A stretch of DNA of 64,000 bases from Microbacterium flavescens (GTDB lineage Bacteria; Actinomycetota; Actinomycetes; Actinomycetales; Microbacteriaceae), in the NCBI RefSeq assembly GCF_018588945.1, contig NZ_JAFIWA010000001.1, positions 62,001 to 126,000 of the forward strand, in the 5' to 3' direction. Under the pieces are notes generated by a model, which was not told the origin of the DNA, searched no databases, and saw nothing but the letters and a program-made list of their open reading frames with translations. The position numbers and the translations under genes were made by a program. Within the stretch, counting starts at the first letter, position 1, and each line of letters begins with the position of its first letter. Shown here piece by piece: positions 24,016-32,243 of the stretch.

Positions 24016-25482
24016 ATGAGCCAGCCGACCCCTCCGGCGAACACAGAGGACGAAGCCGTCCAGGTGCGCCCCGGTCCGCGCACGATGCGCGCGTTCTACC
24101 AGGTGCTCGCCAACACCGCCGTCGCCAACGTCACCTCGAGCTACCTGTGGTGGGCGCTGACGTTCTGGGCCTACCTCGAGACCCGCTCGGTGCTCGCGAC
24201 CGCCATCATCGGCGGTTCGTACATGCTGCTGGTCGCCGTGCTCGGGGTCGTGTTCGGGGCGCTCGTCGACCACATGAAGAAGAAGGCGGTCATGGTGCTG
24301 TCGAGCGTCGTGACGCTGTCCACGTACCTCATCGCCGGCGCCCTCTACCTCGCCTTCCCCGAGAGCGTGCTCATCAACTGGGGCGGTCCGTGGTTCTGGG
24401 TGTTCGCGGGCGTCATCCTCATCGGCGGAGTGGTCGAGAACCTCCGCAACATCGCCCTGTCGACGACCGTGACGCTGCTCGTGCCGTCCGACCGCCGCGA
24501 CCGCGCGAACGGGCTGGTGGGGGCCGTCCAGGGCATCGCGTTCATGGTGACGAGCGTGTTCTCCGGTCTGTCGGTCGGCCTCCTCGGCATGGGCGCCACC
24601 GTCGTGATCGCGATCGTGGCGACGGCCGTCGCGCTCACTCACCTGCTCTTCGTCCCGATCCCCGAGCGCGGCGTCGTCCACGTCGAGGGCGAGGCGCCGA
24701 AGGGGTTCGGCTTCAAGGAAGTGATCCCGGCCGTCATGATCGTGCCCGGCCTGCTCGCGCTGATCCTCTTCTCGACGTTCAACAACCTCGTCGGCGGGGT
24801 GTTCATGGCGCTCATGGACCCGTACGGGCTCGAGCTGTTCTCGGTCGAGATCTGGGGCGTCATCCTGGGCATCACCAGCGTGGGCTTCATCATCGGCGGC
24901 GGGCTCGTCGCCAAGTTCGGCCTGGGCAAGAATCCGGTGCGCACCATGCTGCTCGTCAACGTCGGCATCGCGATCCTCGGCATGACCTTCGCGATCCGCG
25001 AAGTGTGGTGGCTCTACGCGGTCGGCATCCTGGTGTTCATGTGCCTCATGCCCATCGCCGAGGCATCCGAGCAGACCATCGTCCAGCGGGTGGTGCCGTT
25101 CGAGAAGCAGGGCCGAGTGTTCGGCTTCGCGGCCAGCGTCGAGTCGGCGGCGGCGCCGATCTCGGCGTTCCTCATCGGCCCGCTCGCGCAGTTCTGGCTC
25201 ATCCCGTTCATGGATTCCCAGGCGGGCCAGGACTCACTCGGCTGGCTGCTCGGGCCGGGCGAGGCACGAGGGATCGCGCTGGCGTTCGTGGGTGCGAGTG
25301 CGGTGCTGCTCGTCGTCGTGCTGCTGGCGTTCGCGTCGAAGCCGTATCGCCAGCTCTCCGAGGCCTACGCCACTGCGCCGCCGTCGCTCCACACCGATGG
25401 AGAAGAGCGAGCGGATGCCGCGTCCGGCGCTCCCGCGACGGTTTCGCCGGTGGTCAGCCCGGGGGTCACGCCGGGGTCGTGA
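24016..25482 (+). CDS. MFS transporter
   Basis: 488-residue major facilitator transporter with about twelve hydrophobic helices in two halves. The loop after helix 2 reads GALVDHMKKKAVM, the usual G-x-x-x-D-R/K-x-x-R/K pattern. A long cytoplasmic loop around 225-240 separates the halves. It most resembles macrolide-efflux-type MFS exporters. An AGAAGG ribosome binding site precedes the ATG. Divergent tetR and tandem operators suggest substrate-inducible expression. Its 3' end overlaps the convergent regulator gene by 17 bases. Confidence 0.9.
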   Translation: MSQPTPPANTEDEAVQVRPGPRTMRAFYQVLANTAVANVTSSYLWWALTFWAYLETRSVLATAIIGGSYMLLVAVLGVVFGALVDHMKKKAVMVLSSVVTLSTYLIAGALYLAFPESVLINWGGPWFWVFAGVILIGGVVENLRNIALSTTVTLLVPSDRRDRANGLVGAVQGIAFMVTSVFSGLSVGLLGMGATVVIAIVATAVALTHLLFVPIPERGVVHVEGEAPKGFGFKEVIPAVMIVPGLLALILFSTFNNLVGGVFMALMDPYGLELFSVEIWGVILGITSVGFIIGGGLVAKFGLGKNPVRTMLLVNVGIAILGMTFAIREVWWLYAVGILVFMCLMPIAEASEQTIVQRVVPFEKQGRVFGFAASVESAAAPISAFLIGPLAQFWLIPFMDSQAGQDSLGWLLGPGEARGIALAFVGASAVLLVVVLLAFASKPYRQLSEAYATAPPSLHTDGEERADAASGAPATVSPVVSPGVTPGS

Positions 25483-26482
25483 TGAACGGCACCCGGTAGC
25501 GCTTGCGGTAGGAGGCGGGAGTCAGGCCGGTGACCCGCTTGAACAGCCGCCGGAAGAAAGCCGGGTCCTCGTAGCCGATGTGCCAGCCGACAGCCTCGAC
25601 CGACTCCTCGGTGCGTTCCAGGCGTCGTTTGGCCTCCTCGATGCGGATGCGCTGCACGTAGGCGAGCGGGCTGACTCCGGTCGCGTCGGTGAAGCGACGC
25701 TTGAACGTCCGCTCAGCCAGGCCCGATCTGACGACCATCTGCTCGACCGGCGCAGACACCGAGAAGTGGGTGCGCAGCCAGTCCTGAGCGTCGGCGACGA
25801 CCGCGTCGCCGTGGTCCGAGCGCCCTTCGAACACCATGTACGGCGCGAGTCCGTCCTGGTGCCACTGGAGCGCGAACATGCGGGCGACCTCCTGGGCGAC
25901 GGACGCCCCGGCGTAGCGGCCGGTGAGGTACAGCACCAGGTCGTGCCAGGTCGTCGATGCCCCGGAGGTGATGAGCTCGTCGCGGTCGCCGGCGACCATG
26001 AGCGCGCGCTCGGGATGGATGCGCACGTCCGGGTGCGCTGCCTGCAGATGACGGGCGTAGTCGTAGTGGACGGTGACGTCCCGGCCGTCGAACAGCCCCG
26101 TCTCCGCGAGGAGAAAGATGCCGGAGCATGCCGAGCACAGCAGTGCGCCCTGGTCGTGCATGCGCGCCGCCCAGTCGACGATCTCGGGGTAGCGTCCGCC
26201 CTTCCAGCCGGCCGGGCCCAGCACGACCGAGGGGACGATGACCATGTCGGTTCGCGCGATGTCGGCGACGCCCTCGCCGACCGGGACGGGCACCCCGCTG
26301 ACTCCCATCAGCGGACCAGCCTCCGCGCCCACGATCTGAGCGCGGAAGGGCGGCCGCGCGTCGGCGCCGCCGATGCCCATGAGAGCGAAGGAGTTCATCA
26401 CGTCGAGAACGCCGAACATCGTCGCGACACCCGTGTCGGGCAGCGCCACGACCGACACGCTCAGGGTGCGCTCTGCAGCCAT
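25466..26482 (-). CDS. GlxA-type AraC family transcriptional regulator
   Basis: 338-residue regulator with an N-terminal DJ-1/PfpI (class I glutamine amidotransferase-like) sensor domain (about 1-190) and a C-terminal AraC double HTH (about 225-325: AERTFKRRFTDATGVSPLAYVQRIR and the YEDPAFFRRLFKRVTGLTPASYR segment). The sensor domain keeps a Cys in the nucleophile-elbow region (LCSACSG). The ATG at 26482 follows AAGGAGG. It is divergent from a methyltransferase, its likely target. Confidence 0.94.
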   Translation of the reverse strand: MAAERTLSVSVVALPDTGVATMFGVLDVMNSFALMGIGGADARPPFRAQIVGAEAGPLMGVSGVPVPVGEGVADIARTDMVIVPSVVLGPAGWKGGRYPEIVDWAARMHDQGALLCSACSGIFLLAETGLFDGRDVTVHYDYARHLQAAHPDVRIHPERALMVAGDRDELITSGASTTWHDLVLYLTGRYAGASVAQEVARMFALQWHQDGLAPYMVFEGRSDHGDAVVADAQDWLRTHFSVSAPVEQMVVRSGLAERTFKRRFTDATGVSPLAYVQRIRIEEAKRRLERTEESVEAVGWHIGYEDPAFFRRLFKRVTGLTPASYRKRYRVPFITTPA

Positions 26483-26610
26483 GGGTCCTCCTTGAGTCCA
26501 CATCGTGGCACGAATGGACCGAACGAGGGTCCGGATGCCACTGAACGCCGGGGCGCGGCATCCCGAGCATGGAAGGACACCGAACGAACGGCCCCTGAAA
26601 GGACCGAATC
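26483..26610. promoter_or_regulatory. Divergent regulatory region with repeated GGACCGAA motifs
   Basis: The 128 bases between the GlxA-type regulator and the methyltransferase contain ATGGACCGAACGA, GGACACCGAACGA and AGGACCGAATC in the same orientation. Such direct repeats are how AraC-family binding sites normally look. Which sites are real is not known. Confidence 0.45.
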
Positions 26611-27678
26611 ATGACAACGACAACCGTGGACGAGACCGCACTGCAGGCCTTCGTCCTGAAGGCAGTGGACGACCTCGCCGCAGGCTACCTCGGGGTGATG
26701 GTCAGCATCGGGTCGCGGCTCGGACTGTATCGCGCCCTGGCCGAGAGCGGCCCGCTCACCTCTGCGCAGCTCGCTGGGCGCACCGACTGCGCCGAGCGGT
26801 ACCTGCGTGACTGGCTCTCGTCGCAGGCGGCGGCCGGCTACCTCGACTACCACCCCGCCGACGCGACCTTCGAGCTCAGGCCCGAGCAGGCACTCGTGCT
26901 CGCCGACGAGTCCAGCGCGGTCTACATCCCGCCCGCCTGGAACGTGCCCGCCGCCATGTGGTCCGACGAGGCGAAGGCGCTCCACGCCTTCCGCACCGGT
27001 GAGGGGATCGCGTGGGGCGACCACGACCCTCGGCTGGCGCACGGCACCGCGGCGTTCTACCGCAACGGCTACCGCGCGAGCCTGACCTCGCAGTGGCTGC
27101 CCGCCATGGACGGCGTCGTGGCGGCCCTCGAGCGGGGCATCGCCGTCGCCGACGTCGGATCCGGGCACGGCCATACGACGGTGCTCATGGCGGAGGCGTT
27201 CCCGAACTCGCGCTTCTACGGGTACGACAGCCACGCGCCGTCCGTCTCGGAGGCGCGACGCAACGCCCGGGTTGCGGGCGTGGAGGAGCGCGTTTCGTTC
27301 GCTCAGGTCCACGCCGACGAGTACGACCTGCTGGGCTTCGGCCTCATCTGCTTCTTCGACTCGCTGCACGACATGGGTGACCCCGTCGGGGCGCTCGAGC
27401 GCGCGGCGAAGGCCCTCACGCCGGACGGCGCGCTGCTCCTGGTCGAGCCCAACGCGGCCGACCGCCTGGAGGACAACCTCTCGGTCGTGGCTCAGACCTA
27501 CTACGCGGCTTCGAGCATGATCTGCGCCGCCCACTCCCTGTCGGATGGCGGCGACCTCGTGCTGGGTGCGCAGGCCGGACCGGCGCGCCTCACCGAGGTG
27601 CTCGGCGCCGCGGGATTCACGCGGGTCCGGATCGTCGCCGAGACGCCGTTCAACCTCGTCATCGAGGCCAAGCGCTGA
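26611..27678 (+). CDS. SAM-dependent methyltransferase with winged-helix N-terminus
   Basis: 355-residue protein. An N-terminal winged-helix-like dimerisation module (about 20-110; GPLTSAQLAGRTDCAERYL) is followed by a class I methyltransferase domain (about 165-320) with SAM motif VADVGSGHGHTT and an acidic ribose-binding YDSH. It resembles actinobacterial Rv2258c-type methyltransferases. The methyl acceptor is unknown. The GAAAGGACC before the ATG can serve as ribosome binding site. It is divergent from a GlxA-type regulator, which may respond to its substrate. Confidence 0.9.
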   Translation: MTTTTVDETALQAFVLKAVDDLAAGYLGVMVSIGSRLGLYRALAESGPLTSAQLAGRTDCAERYLRDWLSSQAAAGYLDYHPADATFELRPEQALVLADESSAVYIPPAWNVPAAMWSDEAKALHAFRTGEGIAWGDHDPRLAHGTAAFYRNGYRASLTSQWLPAMDGVVAALERGIAVADVGSGHGHTTVLMAEAFPNSRFYGYDSHAPSVSEARRNARVAGVEERVSFAQVHADEYDLLGFGLICFFDSLHDMGDPVGALERAAKALTPDGALLLVEPNAADRLEDNLSVVAQTYYAASSMICAAHSLSDGGDLVLGAQAGPARLTEVLGAAGFTRVRIVAETPFNLVIEAKR

Positions 27679-27756
27679 CCCGCGCACGGCGGCCGCGGTC
27701 TCTCCAAGGAGGCCGCTGCCGCCGTCGTGCGCGCGCACGACCGCTACGCTCGGACC

Positions 27757-28449
27757 GTGTCTCGGGCGCTCGATGATCCGGTCGTGGTGGCATTTCCGCT
27801 GCGGGGCGAGGGCTGGGTGGCCGTGACCACGCCTGCCGCCCGCATTCCGAGCCACGGCGTCGACATCCTGGGCCAGCGCTACGCCTACGACTTCGTGAAG
27901 GTCGACGACCGCCCAGGACTGCACGTGCACCCGGCGTCGACGCTGCGCGCCGCCACCCTCGGCGGGCGAACCCGCGAGTGCTACGCCTGGGGGGCGACGA
28001 TCCACGCTCCGTTCGACGCGGAGGTGGTCGCCGCCGCCGACGGCGTCGCGGAGCGGCCGTGGATCAACCCGTTCCGCGAGGCGGCGCGGATGACCTGGAA
28101 CGGCCTCTCGTTCCGGCCAGAGAAGATCCCGTCGATCCTGGGCAACCACATCGTGCTGCGCGCGGGCGACGTCTACGCCGGCTTCGCGCACCTCGCGCCC
28201 GGAACCGTCGCCGTCGCGGCTGGGGAGCGGGTGCACGCCGGCGATCTGCTCGGGCGCGTGGGGCACACCGGCAACTCGACCTCGCCGCACCTGCACTTCC
28301 AGCTGATGGACTCCGCCGATCTGATGGACGCGCGAGGCATGGCCTGCGCGTTCGCGGCCTACGACGTGCGCGACGGTGACGGGTGGCGGCGCGTGGAACG
28401 GCGGATCCCGGGTCCCCGCGAACGGATCCGCTCCGTCGATCCCGGCTGA
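27757..28449 (+). CDS. M23-like (LytM) peptidase domain protein
   Basis: 230-residue LytM-domain protein. The zinc-site motifs are a His/Asp region (SHGVDILGQRYAYDF) and the HLHFQ strand near residue 182. The ASTLRAAT and GNHIVLRAG segments are typical of the beta-barrel. The first motif has the layout of a divergent M23 subgroup rather than the canonical HxxxD. No signal peptide or membrane helix is visible, so it may act inside the cell or use another export route. The GTG is six bases after TACGCT. Confidence 0.8.
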   Translation: MSRALDDPVVVAFPLRGEGWVAVTTPAARIPSHGVDILGQRYAYDFVKVDDRPGLHVHPASTLRAATLGGRTRECYAWGATIHAPFDAEVVAAADGVAERPWINPFREAARMTWNGLSFRPEKIPSILGNHIVLRAGDVYAGFAHLAPGTVAVAAGERVHAGDLLGRVGHTGNSTSPHLHFQLMDSADLMDARGMACAFAAYDVRDGDGWRRVERRIPGPRERIRSVDPG

Positions 28450-28451
28450 GG

Positions 28452-29165
28452 TCAGCCCTCCTCGCCGTCCTCGAAGTCGGCCCACGCCGCGATGTCGATG
28501 CCGTGGTTGTCGGGGGAGGCGATCGTCCACCAGTGCGGGGCGTTGGATCGCGCGACGCGCCCGCCCGCGGCGACGGCTGCCGCCACGCGTGCCTCGGCGA
28601 TGTCGCGAGGCACCGACACGTCGATGTGCGTACGCCCGCGCCCGGGCTTGGCCGGGTCGAGCGGATGGAACCATAGGTGCGGGCCGCGCCGCAGCGGATC
28701 GGTGGCATCCTCGTCGCCGTTGTCCTCGTACCCGAGCGCCGCCGCCCAGAACGGCCGAGTGTCGACGCCCGCGCCCTGGGCGACGGCGATGCCGACGGTC
28801 TGGAGGTGTGCGGGGTCGGGCTCGAGACCGAGCCCACGGGCGGCGCGCGAGACCGCGGCGGCGAGTTCGGCGTCGATCGGACCCAGCGCGCCGTCCTTGC
28901 GCGAGAACGTGCGCACCGTCACGCCGTGCGGGCGCACGTCGAGGTCGGGCTCGTGGCCCACCTCCGCCACCACTTCGGCGATCCCCGCCACGAAGGCGGC
29001 AGCCTCGGCGAACGACCGCGTGGCGTAGAACACGTGCGCACCCCAGAACAGCACCCTCCAGTCCTCCACTCCGGGGCAGTCATGGAAGGCCTTCGCCGTC
29101 ACTCTCGACCGCTGCGCGGCCGAGGCATCCGCTCCGTCGCCCTGTTCTCTCTGCTCGTCGGTCAT
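28452..29165 (-). CDS. VOC protein with pterin-dehydratase-like N-terminal domain
   Basis: 237 residues. Residues about 25-115 resemble 4a-hydroxytetrahydrobiopterin dehydratase (PCD/DCoH), with GHEPDLDVRPHGVTVRTF and a following D-AELAAAVSRAA helix. Residues about 118-230 form a glyoxalase-like VOC module (PHLWFHPLD, GRTHIDVSVP, SPDNHGIDI). The fusion occurs in actinobacteria; its reaction is not known. GGAGG precedes the ATG at 29165. It is convergent with the M23-like gene. Confidence 0.8.
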   Translation of the reverse strand: MTDEQREQGDGADASAAQRSRVTAKAFHDCPGVEDWRVLFWGAHVFYATRSFAEAAAFVAGIAEVVAEVGHEPDLDVRPHGVTVRTFSRKDGALGPIDAELAAAVSRAARGLGLEPDPAHLQTVGIAVAQGAGVDTRPFWAAALGYEDNGDEDATDPLRRGPHLWFHPLDPAKPGRGRTHIDVSVPRDIAEARVAAAVAAGGRVARSNAPHWWTIASPDNHGIDIAAWADFEDGEEG

Positions 29166-29329
29166 CGTCGTCCTCCGTCTCGCGCAGGGGTGCTGCGTCC
29201 GCGGCGACGATAGCCGCGGCCGCCGACACCGGCAACCGCTACCTCGCCGCCGCCGCACCCGCAACCCCCTGCAGGCAGGGGTGCGCCCGCGGCTACGGTC
29301 GCAGCGTAGACCGAGGATCGGAGCACATC

Positions 29330-29563
29330 ATGTCCTACCCTGACCAGCCTCCCGCCGCTCCCGGCGACGGTGACGACGTCACCCGTGACGTGGCGGACGA
29401 CCGCGGCGGCGACGTCGCCGCCGGCGACCCCGACGTCCTGACCGGCGACGACGACCGTCCGCTCGACCCCGACCTCGATGACGACGCCGTCTCCAGCGCC
29501 GCTGCCGACGAGCGTGCCGCGACGGAGGGAACCCTGGACGGCGAGGTCGACGACCGACCGTGA
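29330..29563 (+). CDS. Small acidic protein, unknown function
   Basis: 77-residue, very Asp-rich and probably disordered protein (GDDDRPLDPDLDDDAV). GGATCGGAG lies before the ATG. No domain is recognised. It ends 43 bases before the aldo/keto reductase gene, which has its own promoter-like element. Similar acidic small proteins occur elsewhere in this window (48296-49035). Confidence 0.6.
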   Translation: MSYPDQPPAAPGDGDDVTRDVADDRGGDVAAGDPDVLTGDDDRPLDPDLDDDAVSSAAADERAATEGTLDGEVDDRP

Positions 29564-29606
29564 CGGCGGTCCGCCCGCGGCGTCCGCAGCGCGGCAGGAT
29601 GTACTC

Positions 29607-30440
29607 ATGATCTCGATCCCCACCGTGACCCTGAACGACGGCGCCGAGTTCCCCGAGCTCGGGCTCGGCACCTACCACCTCCGCGGCGAGGAGGGGATCG
29701 AGGCGATGGTCGAGGCCATCGGCTCGGGCTACCGTCTGCTCGACACCGCCGTCAACTACGAGAACGAGCACGAGGTGGGCGAGGCCGTGCGGCGGAGCCC
29801 GGTGGACCGCGACGAGCTGACCGTCACGTCGAAGATCCCCGGCCGCCACCACGGGTTCGAGCAGGCCATCGACAGCATCCAGGGCTCGCTCGGTCTGCTG
29901 GGACTCGAGCGCATCGACCTCCAGCTGATCCACTGGCCGAACCCGAGCGTCGGCAAGTACGTCGACACCTGGCGCGGCATGGTCGAGGCGCGTGAGCGTG
30001 GCCTCGTCCGCTCGATCGGGGTCTCGAACTTCACCGAGGCGATGCTCACCGAGATCATCGACGCCACGGGAGTCACGCCCGCCGTCAATCAGGTGGAACT
30101 GCACCCCTACTTCCCGCAGACTGCGCTGCGCGCCTTCCACGCCGACCACGGTATCCGCACCGAGAGCTGGAGCCCGCTCGCCCGGCGCAGCGAGCTCCTG
30201 ACGGAGCAGTTGCTGCAGGAGCTCGCCGTCGTCTACGAGGTCACGCCGACGCAGATCGTGCTGAGGTGGCACGTGCAGCTGGGCACCACGCCCATTCCGA
30301 AGTCGGCCGACCCCGACCGGCAGCGCGAGAACGCCGATGTGTTCGACTTCACCCTGACCGACGACCAGGTCGAGGCCATCGCGTCGCTCGAGCGCGGTCG
30401 CCTGTGGGGCGCCGACCCGAACAGCCACGAAGAGATGTAG
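29607..30440 (+). CDS. Aldo/keto reductase
   Basis: 277-residue NADPH-dependent TIM-barrel reductase. The catalytic tetrad is intact: D46 (LLDTAVNY), Y51, K76 (TSKIPG), H109 (IHWP). The C-terminal phosphate-binding motif is IPKSADPDRQREN. It resembles 2,5-diketo-gluconate-reductase-like AKR5 members. The substrate is unknown. The ATG is six bases after CAGGAT, with no ribosome binding site, so it is probably leaderless. Confidence 0.93.
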   Translation: MISIPTVTLNDGAEFPELGLGTYHLRGEEGIEAMVEAIGSGYRLLDTAVNYENEHEVGEAVRRSPVDRDELTVTSKIPGRHHGFEQAIDSIQGSLGLLGLERIDLQLIHWPNPSVGKYVDTWRGMVEARERGLVRSIGVSNFTEAMLTEIIDATGVTPAVNQVELHPYFPQTALRAFHADHGIRTESWSPLARRSELLTEQLLQELAVVYEVTPTQIVLRWHVQLGTTPIPKSADPDRQRENADVFDFTLTDDQVEAIASLERGRLWGADPNSHEEM

Positions 30441-30450
30441 CCCCGCGCCG

Positions 30451-31206
30451 TCACGCTGAGCCGGACGGCTGCCGCGCGAGCCACGCCGAGAACGTCTCCG
30501 CGCCGAGCTGCGCGCCGGGCCCGGGCAGCGCGTGACCCGCACGCATCCCCTTCATCTGCGCGCCGGGGAGGCTGATCGACGGAACCCAGCCGCGCTTGCC
30601 GATGTGACGTGCGTACGCCTGCACCATCTCGTCGAGCTTCTCCTCCCGCGGACCGGCGAGGTCCGCGGCCCGGCCCTGGGCCCCCGCCGCGGCGAGCTCG
30701 GCCAGGCGCGCGCCGACCTCCGCGACCGCGACCGGCTGCACGCGTGCGCGGGGCGCGACGTGCAGCGGTCCGAGCTTCGCCCGGTCGTACAGCTGCGCCG
30801 CGAAATCGTGGAACTGCGTCGCCCGCAGGATCGTCCAGGGGACGGCGGATGCCTCGACCACGCGCTCCTGCGCGAGTTTGCCCGCGTAGTAGTCGTACGG
30901 GATGCGGTCGACGCCCACGATCGAGAGCACCACGACGTGGCCTACTCCTGCCCGCCCGGCGGCGGCGAGAAGGTTCCCCGTGGCCGTGGTGAAGAACTTC
31001 GCGGCCGTGTCGGCCGACAGGGTGGTGACGTTCGTCGTGTCGATCACGGCGTCGACGTGCTCGAGGGCCGCGTCCAGCCCCGCTCCGCTCACGACGTCGA
31101 CCCCGGTGCTGCGGGCGAGCACGACCGGCTCGTGGCCTGCGGCGCGGACGGCGTCGACGGTCGGGCGGCCCACGGTGCCGGTTCCCCCGGCGATGGCGAT
31201 TCTCAT
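30451..31206 (-). CDS. NAD(P)-binding oxidoreductase (NmrA/SDR-like), ECF41 partner
   Basis: 251-residue atypical SDR. The N-terminal Rossmann motif is IAGGTGTVGRPT (GGTGxxG), and a YYAGKLAQE segment follows without the classical catalytic Ser-Tyr-Lys set. It lacks strong substrate clues. It is divergent from the ECF41 sigma factor gene; such oxidoreductases are the standard neighbours and targets of ECF41 sigma factors. AGAGGAGAAG precedes the ATG. Its promoter is the mirror image of the sigma gene's promoter. Confidence 0.88.
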   Translation of the reverse strand: MRIAIAGGTGTVGRPTVDAVRAAGHEPVVLARSTGVDVVSGAGLDAALEHVDAVIDTTNVTTLSADTAAKFFTTATGNLLAAAGRAGVGHVVVLSIVGVDRIPYDYYAGKLAQERVVEASAVPWTILRATQFHDFAAQLYDRAKLGPLHVAPRARVQPVAVAEVGARLAELAAAGAQGRAADLAGPREEKLDEMVQAYARHIGKRGWVPSISLPGAQMKGMRAGHALPGPGAQLGAETFSAWLARQPSGSA

Positions 31207-31250
31207 CGGACTTCTCCTCTCGGCGCGTTCACGCGCTCCTGCCCTTCGAC

Positions 31251-31303
31251 GACGCAGGGCTCCAGAATGTGAGGTGCCGACTCACATCCGTGGTCGCCAC
31301 GTC
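31251..31303. promoter_or_regulatory. Mirror-image ECF41-type promoters
   Basis: On the plus strand CTCACAT (31281-31287), 12 bases, CGTC (31300-31303). On the minus strand CTCACAT (31273-31267), 12 bases, CGTC (31254-31251). The two -35 elements face each other as a perfect inverted repeat with a 7-base spacer. They resemble the TGTCACA..CGTC promoters described for ECF41 and fire toward the sigma gene and the oxidoreductase. Confidence 0.8.
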
Positions 31304-31328
31304 GTCGATGGAGTGAGAGGAGACCGAT

Positions 31329-32210
31329 ATGGAGGACGTGGACGTTCTCGAGAGCGAGCGGCGCGGCCTGATCGGGCTCGCCTATCGCATGCTGGGGACG
31401 GTCGCCGACGCCGAGGACGCAGTCCAGGAGACGTACGTGCGCTGGTACCGCCTGACCGACGACGAACGCGCCGACATCCGCAACCCCGCGGCCTGGCTGA
31501 CGCGCGTGGCGAGCCGCGTGTGCCTCGACATGCTCGGCTCAGCGCGCGCGCGTCGCGAGTCGTACGTCGGCGAGTGGCTGCCCGAACCGGTTCCGGCGGG
31601 GTCGCTGATCGCGGCATCCGCTCCTCTCGACCCCCTCGATCGGGTGACGCTCGACGAGTCGGTGTCGACCGCGCTGCTCGTCGTGCTCGAGTCGCTCACC
31701 CCGGCGGAGCGCGTGGCCTTCGTGCTGCACGACGTCTTCGGCGTCCCGTTCGCCGAGATCGCCGAGACGGTGGGACGGACGCCGGATGCCGCGCGACAGC
31801 TCGCGTCGCAGGCCCGGCGCCGCGTGCGCGAGCGTCGAGCAGGTGCTGCCACCCGGGAGGAGCACGACGCGGTCGCACGGGCGTTCGCCGCCGCCGCGGC
31901 CACCGGCGACCTCGCCGCGCTCGTGGCGATCCTGGATCCGGACGTCGTGCTGCGCGCCGACGGCGGCGGGCTCGTGTCGGCCGCGCGACGCCCGGTGTTC
32001 GGCGCCGACCGCGTCGCCCGTTTCCTGCTCGGGCTGCCGCATCTGCTGCCCGAGGCGGAGGTCGCCCCCACGCTGACCGCGGACGGGCTCGCGTTCCTCG
32101 TCACGGTCGACGGTCGCGCGGACTCCGTGATGTCGCTGGTCGTGACGGGCGGGCGCGTCACCGCCGTCCACATGGTGCGCAATCCCGACAAGCTGACCCT
32201 CTGGCGCTGA
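31329..32210 (+). CDS. sigJ: ECF41 family (SigJ-type) sigma factor
   Basis: 293-residue ECF sigma factor. Region 2 is at about 8-75 (LAYRMLGTVADAEDAVQETYVRWY), region 4 at about 110-165, and the fused SnoaL-like C-terminal regulatory domain at about 175-293. The ECF41 hallmarks are present: WLPEP in the linker between regions 2 and 4, DGGG at the start of the extension (here DGGGL instead of DGGGK/R) and NPDKL at the C-terminus. The extension acts as built-in regulator instead of an anti-sigma factor. AGAGGAGA precedes the ATG. It is probably autoregulated from the mirrored promoter. Confidence 0.95.
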   Translation: MEDVDVLESERRGLIGLAYRMLGTVADAEDAVQETYVRWYRLTDDERADIRNPAAWLTRVASRVCLDMLGSARARRESYVGEWLPEPVPAGSLIAASAPLDPLDRVTLDESVSTALLVVLESLTPAERVAFVLHDVFGVPFAEIAETVGRTPDAARQLASQARRRVRERRAGAATREEHDAVARAFAAAAATGDLAALVAILDPDVVLRADGGGLVSAARRPVFGADRVARFLLGLPHLLPEAEVAPTLTADGLAFLVTVDGRADSVMSLVVTGGRVTAVHMVRNPDKLTLWR

Positions 32211-32243
32211 CGGCAGCACGCCTGCGCGGGCTAGCGTGGGGGA

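Noticed and set aside
28376..29215. Plus-strand frames opposite the VOC/pterin-dehydratase-like gene
   Set aside because: Arg/Pro-rich translation with no domain; the minus-strand frame has two recognisable domains.
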